Of a stretch of DNA of 64,000 nucleotides, positions 44,070 to 53,601 are shown one piece after another (the first letter of the stretch is position 1; each line of letters starts with the position of its first letter). Both the position numbers and the translations under genes were made by a program. Below the pieces are notes generated by a model, which saw only the letters and a program-made list of their open reading frames with translations, was not told the DNA's origin and ran no database searches. The DNA comes from Trema orientale (taxonomy: Eukaryota; Streptophyta; Magnoliopsida; Rosales; Cannabaceae), in NCBI GenBank assembly GCA_002914845.1, contig JXTC01000023.1:615323-679322 (forward strand). The letters are read 5' to 3'.

Positions 44070-47000
44070 TGAACACAATCATATAGAATGTCCAGGGCCT
44101 GGGGCAACCCCGAACATTCCGAGCTGTGCACACTATAGTGTAAAGAAAGCGCCCATCTCTGATTTTCCTCTCGGAGAGAAAGATGTTAGCCCACCAGGTT
44201 AAGGAAGTCAGGAAAAAACTAAGTTTTACAAGTGTTTTCAGTGTCGACCAAGTCAGCTTAAGTGGGGGACTAGCACTATTCTAGTAAGTTTCAGTCGACG
44301 TCAAAATTCAAGCTTATAATCGCTTTATTAATGCAACCATAAGTGAAGGCAGAAGTCAAAGCTAGCGATTCACAGGATTTTACAGGGAGCCAGACCTATC
44401 CAAGAGACACAACTCTTAGAAACTACTAAAACGACTGGCCTATGACGACTCGGTACCTTGGCTTTGCACAGGAGATTTTAATGAAATTCTTAATGACAAG
44501 GAAAAATTGGGTGGCCCAGTAAGAAGCTACTCCAGAATGGCGGCATTTTGAGATGTTATTGATACGTGCCACTTGATCGATATGGAATTTAAAAGAGATA
44601 GCTTCACCTGGTAGAACAGACAAAGTGGCGAACAAGTATAATGGAACGTCTGGATCACATGCTTTGTAATATCACATAGATAACCAGTTTCTCTAATGCC
44701 ATTATTTAATACCTTGAGTATGAGGGATCAGATCACTGGCCATTACTTCTTGAGAACATTAATCGAAAAGTTCCATCAGGAAGAAAGGGGAAAAGGAAGG
44801 GAAGATGAGGAGATGTGGACGAAGGAAGAAGAGTACAAAACCATTATAGCCGAGTGTTGGGAAAATGACCAACACCTAAGCAATGTAGGTGAGGTAACTA
44901 ACTGCTTGACCCGATGTGCTTCCAAGTTGCAGGGATGGGGAATGAAAAAATTTGGTAATCCGACCAAAGAAGCAAATGAGTGGCATTCAAAATGTGCTCT
45001 TTTAAGACGGTCCATGTCAAGCCAAGATGGCAGTAAAAAGTTGCTAGAAGTGGAAAAACTACTAGACTGAGTTTTGACCAACCAAGAAATTTACTAGAAA
45101 TAAAGATTTAGAACATCATGGCTTATTGGGGAGACCAAAATACCAAATTCTTCCACTCAAAAACCTCACAGTGAAAGGCCCGAAACAAAATAGTAGGTCT
45201 AATTGACAAGAAAGGAGCATGGCAAACTAAGAAGTACGAAATTGAAAATTTGGTAATCGACTATTTTTGAACTATCTTTACCTCGAACCGGGTCAATGTA
45301 GTGGAAATGGAGGAGATGCCAGGCTCGGTCAAACAATATATTATTAGGACATGAATAATAACCTCCTGAAAGAATTTAAAGAAAATAAAATCTCTACATC
45401 TCTCTCCCAAATAAACCCTACTAAGGCGTCTGGTCCTGACGGAATGTCGACTTTATTCTATCAACGCTATTGGGAGATAATAGGAGGGAAGATCACAAAA
45501 GTCTACCTCAACATCCTCAACAATAATGATTCAATCAAAGGATGGAACAAGACTATCATCGCCCTAATTCCTAAGGTGAAAGACCCAGTCCAAATTACTC
45601 AATTCCACCCAATTAGTCTCTACAACATGGTCTATAAAATCATAACTAAGACCATTGTGAATAGGCTGAAGAGGATAATAGATGCTCTCATTTCCCCAAA
45701 TCAAAGTACTTTTGTCCTTGAGAGACTTATCACTGACAATGTTATGGCTGGTTTCGAGTGCATCCATAAAATTAGAAATCGTCGACAAGAAAAAAAAGGA
45801 GAGGTAGTGCTAAAACTAGATATGAGTTACGCATACGACATGGTAGAATGAGGATTTCTTGAGCATATAATGAGACGAATGGATTTTGCTAAAAGATGGA
45901 TCCACCTAATCATGGAATGTATTACTATCTCCTCCTTTACTTTCAAAATCAATGGAATAATAAGAGGGTCAGTAATTCTATAAAGAGGAATCAGACAAGG
46001 ATGCCCTCTATCTCTATACCTATTCATTCTCTGTACCTAGGGACTTTCTTCCTCCATTCTGGAAGCCGAACATCTGAATAAAATTCATGGTCTCATCATT
46101 GCAAGAGGCAGCCCCTCTATTTCTCATTTTTTTTTATAGATGACAGCTTAATCTTTGCAAGAGCAATAGTCTAAGAATGTCGACTTCTTAAACAACTGCT
46201 CTCGTCCTATGAGAAATCGTCAGGCCAACTAATCAAATATGAAAAATCAGCCCTTTCTTTTAGCCAGAATATCTGTAATGAAACACGCGATGCCATCAAG
46301 ACCATCTTCAATGTTGAAGAAGTATCCTACCATGAGAAATACCTTGGTCTCCCTTCGATGGCCACTAAAAGCCAAAGAAACTTGTTCGGCTCAATTAAAG
46401 ACCGAGTGTGGAACAAACTTCAAGGATGGAAAGAAAAACTATTTTCGGTAGGGAGAAGGAAATCCTCATTAAAGTGGTGGCACCATCCCCACCTATGCGA
46501 TGAGCTATTTCAAGCTTCCATTTAGTTTATGTGAGGACTTGCACTAGCTTTACTCAAACTTCTGGTGGGGCTTTAATAAGAATGGCAAAAAGTTATACTG
46601 GGCCTCTTGGCACAAAATGTGTACCCCCAAAGAAAGAGAAGGCTTGGGGCTTGGGCTTTCGGGATATAAGTCTCTTCAATCAGGTAATGCTAGCTAAATA
46701 AGCATGGAGAATTGTTCAATGCCCAATCTCCCTCATGACCCGGTTACTCAAAGCTCAGTACTTTAGAAACACTTCCTTCCATTAGGCAAAATTAGGTTCC
46801 AGACCCTTCTTTGTATGACAAAGCATCATATGGGGAAAAAAGCTTCTTGACAAAAAAACCCGCTGGAGAATTGGCAATGGAAAGCATGTCAAAATATACA
46901 CTTACAAGTGGATCCCTAGTCCTCACACTTTTAAGCCAATCTCAACTGCAACATTACCCCCAATGTCCATAATGACGTCTCTCTTGGATGATCAAAACCA

Positions 47001-48102
47001 ATGGAATGAGGAGCTTATTAAAGTCCATTTTCTCCCCATTGATGTGGAAGTTATTCTTAACATTTCACTTGGAGACGGCTCCCTAGCTAATGAACTATGT
47101 TGGCATTTTGACAAAAGAGAGAACTACTCTGTAAAAGGTGGATATAAGCTTACTCATACGCTAAAAGAAGCTCTTTCACCTTCAACATCCGACAACAAAA
47201 CGGACTGGTGGTGGTTCCTATGAAAACTTCAAATCCTAAACAAAATCAAAATTTTCCTTTGCAAGGCCTGCTAGAACTACCTCTCGACCAACTGGAACCT
47301 GGCTTGTAGAAAAGTCTCTACTACTGTTCAGTGCCCTTGGTGCAAGACAGACCCAGAAATGACAATGCATGCGCTTATCACTTGTCCAGCAGCCCAAGGC
47401 TTTTGGCACCATAGCCCTATTTGGTCTACAATTAGCAAGCTATCAGAGCGGGGCTTTATTAATAACATTTTACTCCTAGCCTCATAAGAGAATGCTATGG
47501 CAATGGAAACTTTTGCCTAGTTTGCATGGCTTTTTTGGTCTTATAGAATTGACTAGGTCCATAATAGATGCGAAATCCCGGTCTCTATAATGGCTGCCTC
47601 TACCCATAAGAAGCAATCTAAGTATTTAGAACTTCATAAGCGAGCAAAACCCAAGATATCACAACACTGACGATGGGCACCTCTAGAGTACCCATTTTTC
47701 AAGCTTAATATAGATGTTGTTGTTTCATGTGCAAAAAGGCACGTTGGGATGGGTGGAGTCATTAGAAACGAAAATAGTATCTTCATACCTGCTTTAAGTT
47801 CATCACACATGTCATGCTACAAAGTTGAAGTGGTTGAAGCAATAGCACTCAGAAAATGTATCAAGTTTGCTCAAGATACATGTCTCAGCCAAATCCTCAT
47901 CAAATCAGATTTTCTGAATGTGGTTAATCTAATCAATGGCACCCTAAGCTCAAAAGGAGAGATTGGAGTTATTATAAATGACATCCAACAGCTCCTTACA
48001 CTTTTGCCTGAGTCCCGTGTTCATTATGTGACTAGAACCTATAATACCACAGCTCATGTATTGGCCAAGTGGGCTTTAAATAATGAAGGTAACTTTGTAT
48101 GA
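44070..48102 (+). pseudogene. LINE ORF2 (endonuclease, reverse transcriptase, RNase H), broken
   Basis: The endonuclease part is recognisable from about 44070 (NVQGLGQPRTFRAV) and near 44460-44600. Reverse transcriptase is best preserved at 45351-45851 with NPTKASGPDGMSTLFYQRYW, IIALIPKVKDP, FHPISLYNMVYKIITKTI and VVLKLDMSYAYD. The catalytic-DD region follows near 46125-46165 as FFIDDSLIFARA, where plant LINEs usually have FADD. The zf-RVT region (SLGDGSLANELCWHFDKR) is at 46963-47400. RNase H at 47749-48102 has MGGVIRNENSIFIPAL, EVVEAIALRKCIKFA, IKSDFLNVVNLING and NTTAHVLAKWAL. At least ten stops or frameshifts separate these blocks. Confidence 0.85.
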
Positions 48103-48308
48103 CTGGAAGTTGCCCCAAGGGGCCTCCTGGGAACCTAAAAAAGGAAAGGCCTTTTTTGGTTTAAAGAAAACAACCCCCCTAATAAAAAAAAAAAACACCC
48201 ACTATCATGGCCATTGCATTATATTCTAAACATTATGGGTAATGCCACAAATGTTAAGGCACACTTTTGGGCTCTAATAGGCCCAGTCATTATTTGCTCA
48301 TACAAAAT

Positions 48309-48560
48309 GACATAGATAGGATTAATTTGGGCCAAAATGACTTTTCTGTAATTTTTTTAAGCATGATATTTTTAAGGGTGTCAAGGATGTCTTAACCATA
48401 AAAAGCTTCTTAACCATAAAAGAGTCCTATACATTAAGATTTTTTATGGTTAAGAAGCTCTAGACCCTAGGTCAAGATGTCGTTGATATTTCTAAAAATA
48501 TCATTTTTCAATCAAATGTACAAACAAGTTATCTTGGCCCAAATTAGTCCTACCCGTGTC
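48309..48560. mobile_element. Foldback MITE copy A
   Basis: The left arm starts GACATAGATAGGATTAATTT and the right arm ends GTCCTACCCGTGTC. The arms pair over about 100 bp, including TTGGGCCAA and the inner pair CTTAACCATAAAAAG against TTTTATGGTTAAG. It is 252 bp and non-coding. A second copy lies 100 bp downstream. Confidence 0.7.
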
Positions 48561-48657
48561 CTTTCTTCATCCGCTAAAGCAAGTATTTCGTCATGGCCTT
48601 GTATTATGAATATCCACTAGACAATCCAAAATAAATGTCAATTTTTGTGAGAAAAAG

Positions 48658-48879
48658 GACGTGAGTAGGAATAACTTGGGCCAAAACGATATTTTTGTGC
48701 ATTTTTTTTAAAAGAGAAATTTTTAGAAGTGTCAAGGACATCTTGACCATGAAAAAAATATATTATTTAGGACATTTTCATGGTTAAGAAACTCTTGACA
48801 ATAGGTCAAGAAATCTTTGATACTCAAAAAAATGTTATTTTAGAAAAATATGTTGGCCCAACTTAGTCCTATCCATGTC
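48658..48879. mobile_element. Foldback MITE copy B
   Basis: It has the same organisation as copy A: GACGTGAGTAGGAATAACTT at the left, TAGTCCTATCCATGTC at the right, and an internal hairpin with GACCATGAAAAAA and TTTTCATGGTTAAG. Point differences and a shorter centre show the two are separate family members rather than a recent duplication. Confidence 0.7.
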
Positions 48880-48991
48880 ATTTTCTCAATTTTTGCTCAA
48901 TAATCATGAGTTCCACCTTGGTTTGCTAGTGATTGAAGTCAATTGAGGACTATTCTAGCGAGTATTAGCTTCTATTTGTTGCACACTACAA

Positions 48992-51076
48992 CACTACAGT
49001 AAATTAATGGCGGTTAAAAATTATGTGGTTAAAAACTGCCGTTAATGCAAATGCCGTTAAAAGTGGTACCTTTAATGGCGGTTGTTAACTGCCGTTAAAA
49101 CTTGACTAATAATGGCAGTTCTACTGGAACCGTCGTTAGTGGTGATGAGATCTTTAACGGCGTTTACCGTGGAACTGCTGTTAAAAGCCTTTTCCAGAAG
49201 AAATTTTTTCTTCTTTACTTGGGCACTTTATATAACATCACAAAATTAAACTTGCCTAAAAAGGATTTCAAATCAATTCAAAAACATACAAACTCAGATT
49301 ATAAAAAGTACATATAAGAAACATAATTAAAATCTAGTACATATAACTAATAAGTTTCTACTATATAGGCAATATACTCTTAACATAAACATATTTAAGA
49401 ACTAATATTGACTTTCTAGGTATATATCACTAATACTTGCAAACTAAAGTTATATTAATAACTCTAACATAGATAAAGTGAGCGAACTGGGATACACTCT
49501 AACATAAATACCGTATTCCACATAATCGAGTTGAGATGGACACTATAATCACAATAGAACTATAGTTAAAATACATAAAGATGAACGATAAATAAAGACA
49601 TCCTATACGAACAAAGTATAACTCATACCTTAATATGATACTAAGGTTGACCATCTCTTTTTCCCATTCTTTCCATGTCCGTATGAAATATTTTGAATGC
49701 ACTAAATGAAAATATGTGTTAGTGGATCAAGTAAATAAACATATGTTCCATATATTATACTATACATTATACTAACCATGTTAAGCGATTCATAGTATCT
49801 AGTAATTGTCCAAGTGGATACAAGAAATAAGTATTTGTTGAGATACATTAATCATTATTAACATCTAATGTTGCCTACAAAAGACCAAATATAAATTAAA
49901 TAAAACTTATATAAACTCAATTATATAACAATTTAGCATCAAAGAAAGAGAATATTAATCCAATATTATAAAGACCTAATAATAGCACTCCGTTACTTAC
50001 TATATGGAAATAATGTGCAATGTCACATAAGCGACTATAATTTTTAACACCAGAAAGATAAGTATGCATACTACCAGTCTAATCTTTCGATTCCAACTCA
50101 AAATATTGCAATTTTATCATTATGAACCTCCAAATCCAACTCAATTCGTACATAGTATAAACTTTTGACTATTCTAAAGTTAATAAACTAAATAATTTCA
50201 AGTCAATGAAAATACTAAATACACATATTATAAAGTCACATAACACTAATTAATTCCATGGTAATATAGTTAAACTAATAAGCTATAATTACAATTAATA
50301 TCCATTATCAAAACGATATAAAATCATCAAATAATATATATTATACATTATGAAGATTTAATTTCTAAAAGTAACTTTTTCGGATTAATTAAAATTAGTG
50401 AAGAAAAATACCTCAAATTGAGTAAAAATGTTTCAATACTCTAAAATTGAGCCCAAAATTAGTCTACCCATTCAAATTGAAATCTAAATCAACAAAAAAA
50501 GAAACAAATTGCATACTCATCGAGAATTATAGTCGTTGATTGTACAAAAATCTAAACTTTTCTAAGGCACAAACAATTACTAAATACTGACTAATCTTAA
50601 AAACTGTAAATATATAAAGCTTACCTAAATCAAAAAGAGTAATTTGAATCAAACGAGAGTGATTTTGGCGGTTAAAATCTCTAGAATAAGGGTGGCTGTG
50701 CATTAAAAAGACGAAGTTGGGAGTGGTATGCGAGCTCTCGATTATATGACTTTTAACGGCGGCTATACCAGAACCGCCATAAAAAGTTATACTCGAGCAT
50801 TAACGTCGGTTCTGCTACAAACTTTCGTTAAAGGTCTATAAGATTTTAAACTTTTAACGGTGGTTGTATCGAAACTATCGAGAAATGTTATAATTTGAGT
50901 ACTAGCGGTGGTTCTGATGCAACCACTGTTAAAGGTTTAAAATCTTTGAAACCTTTCTCAGCGGTTGTACTGGAGCTGCCGAGAAAAGTTAAAATTGACT
51001 ATTAACAGCGGTTCTACTTCAACCGCCGTTAATAATTTGTCATTAAAAGCTTTTTTATTTTTTTTTTACAGTAGCA
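48992..51076. mobile_element. Second small non-autonomous CACTA-like element
   Basis: The left end CACTACAGTAAATTAATGGCGG and the right end ...TTTTTACAGTAGCA are imperfect inverted termini. Both ends carry arrays of AACGGCGGTT, AACCGCCGTTAA and TAACGGCGGCTA words in both orientations (49010-49190 and 50750-51030), which is CACTA-like subterminal organisation. The interior is AT-rich and non-coding. The flanking triplets (CAA and CAT) do not match exactly. An alternative left start is 48984 (CACTACAACACTACAG). Confidence 0.6.
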
Positions 51077-52260
51077 CATTGGTTGTATTTTTTTTCATCA
51101 CTAGTTTTTTTGCATTGTTTAGTAAAACTTTTTTATTGTGTGCAAGTCAATTTTATTTATAGTTGGTCGCCATTATTAGTTTATTGTTTTCTTTTAGGTT
51201 AATTAATTTTTTATTTTAAAGTTATTCTTTAGCTCAGATACTTCCTTTTTATTTTATTTTATTTTTTTTTCTGATTCAAAGTTGTAGCTGACAGCTTGAT
51301 AGTTTCTCTACCCATAGGCTTTATTTGATTGCATGGATTTATAGGAGGATGGAGGGGGGTGGAGGGAGAAAGGTGGAATGAGAGGGATAATTCTTTATTT
51401 GATAAGAATGATAAAGGGAGGGAGAGGAGAGATAGAGGGATTAGGTCTCCCTCTGGGCCCATCAAAAGGAATCCCTTCCTCTTTGGGTGAATTGGAAGGA
51501 AGAAAAAAGAAAATGAGTGTGTAATTATAAATTTATCCTTCAAAAGAATTATTAAAAAAAAAACAAAATAGGTAATAAGATAATTCAAAAAATAAATAGT
51601 TTCTATCCTTCTTGCTCCCCATGTTTCATACTAAACAACTTAATGGATTGTCATACTTTTCTCCCTCTGCATTCTCTCTCCTTTCTAACATCTTCATCCT
51701 TTCTAGTACTCTCTTTCCCTCCTACAAAATATAATGCTAATCTAAGATTCACTTTTATTTATTTATTTATTTTACTAGCCAAAAATTTTGATGACCATTT
51801 TCATTTTATCAACTAAAAAGTATTTTAATAACTGTTAAGTCAAGTTTCTCTACTGTTCGATCACGATTTCTAGATTTGCAAAAACTTAAAGTAATAAGTA
51901 GAAATAAAGAACAGAGAAAGAAGAACACATGAGATTTTATTGTAGTTCAGCATAACTATATTGTGTCTACATCCCTAGGACATAGTCTAGTTCGCAATAA
52001 TTCACTAGAAGCATAATGTACAAACAAGGTCTTATACAATGAACTCTAGAACTCCCTTCTAGTTGCCGCCATTTTGTACTTCTGCTTCCTCTGTGAAATT
52101 GTTTTTCAATTTGGCACTGAACTCCCTTTAGCCCTATATATGAGCTTCCCATCTCTAGTACAAACACACAAGATCTCTCTCTTGCTCAAGTTAATCATAA
52201 GCTCCTATAAGTGAAATAGTCGCTAAAATCTCTTCAGCTATTATTGTTCTTGAGCTTCCT
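51077..52260. other. Intergenic stretch with LTR-like debris
   Basis: No gene was found. 51290-51730 is a G/A- then C/T-rich block (GGAGGATGGAGGGGGGTGGA and CTCCCTTTATCATTC-like on the other side) of the MITE-like kind. 51840-52260 has an A-rich run followed by ATTGTAGTTCAGCATAACTA, resembling copia LTR debris. Confidence 0.35.
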
Positions 52261-52582
52261 AGCTCCAATGGCCGAATTTTGGATCACTATTTAGAAAATA
52301 TCCATTTTTCAAACACTTTTAAAGATGTCTAATTTTTTAAAATTATTTAAAAAATAGTCGTTCCTCTAGTACAAAATTGATTTATTTTTAAAAATGAATT
52401 TATTTTGTATAAAATTGGTTTATCTTTTAAAAAATTGATATATATTTTTTAAAAATAGATCAACAAAAAATGGCCATTTCACAAAATAGAACTTGAAAAC
52501 GGCCATTTATTAAATAGGTATAAAAAAAGGCCATTTTTTAACTTGAATCTTAAAAAAAGGACATTTCTTATAAATACTCTTT
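52261..52582. repeat. Foldback-like AT-rich repeat
   Basis: It is built from repeated TTTAAAAAATAGTC, GGCCATTT(A/T) and TTGATTTATTTTTAAAAA words in both orientations. It resembles the arms of the GGTAACC-core family but lacks the core. No coding content. Confidence 0.3.
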
Positions 52583-52771
52583 GGGCCTGTTTGGCACAGC
52601 TTTCAAAGATCTTTTAGGACTCAAAAGATCTTTTAAGAGTGTTTGGATGAATTTTTAGAAAATTTTTTTGTATCCAAAAGATCTTTTTAAAAAGCATGGA
52701 CCTACCATCTTTTTCAGGAAGATCTTTTTATACTTTTACTTCAAGAAGTAAAAACTATCCCAAACAGACCC
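52583..52771. mobile_element. hAT-like MITE
   Basis: The termini GGGCCTGTTTGGCA and TCCCAAACAGACCC are inverted repeats of the GGGxCTGTTTGG kind. The interior repeats AAAGATCTTTT in several palindromic copies. It is 189 bp and non-coding. The 8 bp duplication expected for hAT elements is not clear. Confidence 0.65.
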
Positions 52772-53601
52772 TTTTTGTTGTGTTAATTTAAGAGGGTCAG
52801 GGTCCACACGCGAAGTAAAAGGCCCGGGTTTGGGTCCACACGCTAAGAAGACGAGGCGACCCCTGTTTGGATCCACATTGACCTCGGCACTCATGAATGA
52901 TGAATCTCCCATATTACTTAATTTTGTTCTAATTATTCTATCTCATACTAACCAATAGTACCATAGTTCTTGAACCCAAATCAACTTCACTGAACTACCA
53001 CACATAGAAAAACATATTCTTCAAAAACTTTATTATACAATTGAATTTTGAACAGAATTAAACCCCGGTGATGAGGAAGATGATGGTGTTGTTATATCCG
53101 GGAAGATCGATCAGCTTTACATTATGTTTATGGTAAGACAACTCACAACTCTGCTCAATTCCTTTTACATTTTAGCTCTAATTAGCTAGAAAATATCGAA
53201 GATGTAAAATTTTGACTATGAAGCTTGGTACAAAAATGATTATGCCTAATTCTGGTCTTATCCGCTGTGTGACTTCCTGATTATTATTTTCATTGTAAAT
53301 TATGATTTTCATTCTTGTTTGATGCTTGTAGTATTCCTAGCCTCTGCCCTTTTCTAAGAGAATCAAGTAACGCTAATATATGATGCGAGTTAGTCTTTTC
53401 CAATTTAGTATTGTATTTTGAGAAGAAAATTGTTTTATGTACGAAGAATTCATCCCATGATTCTCTTCGCGTCTCTTTTAGTATTTATCGACATTATATT
53501 TGTTTACATGAGAGCCACACTAGCTGAAAATAGCAGGTGTTTTCCGCATATTTTTGGGACGGTTGCTTGATTGCATTCAGCGAGTCAAAACTGGTGTCTC
53601 G
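52772..53601. other. Upstream region of CNL-3
   Basis: It contains a short GC-richer direct repeat (GGGTCCACACGC twice, near 52799 and 52833). There is also a purine-rich stretch with ATGAGGAAGATGATGG near 53071 followed by GTAAGACAAC, which could be a leader exon and splice donor. That is speculative. The CNL-3 promoter must lie here. Confidence 0.35.

Larger units (their letters stand above)
42600..48196 (+). mobile_element. Degenerate LINE (non-LTR retrotransposon), about 5.6 kb
   Basis: The order of recognisable parts is that of plant L1-type LINEs: a gag-like ORF1 with a zinc knuckle, an endonuclease region, reverse transcriptase, a zf-RVT region, RNase H, then a 3' end with an A tail at 48185-48196. 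All reading frames are broken by stops and frameshifts, so it is inactive. The 5' end is estimated. A target duplication was not found. Confidence 0.88.

Noticed and set aside
51259-51588. 109-codon minus-strand open frame rich in Ser, Leu and Pro
   Set aside because: It is encoded by a purine/pyrimidine-rich repeat block, and the hydrophobic composition follows from that bias.
53554-53601. Upstream in-frame Met for CNL-3 adding 16 residues
   Set aside because: The extra residues have no counterpart in CNL-1 or CNL-2, whose starts align with the Met at 53602. It is not excluded without 5' cDNA data.
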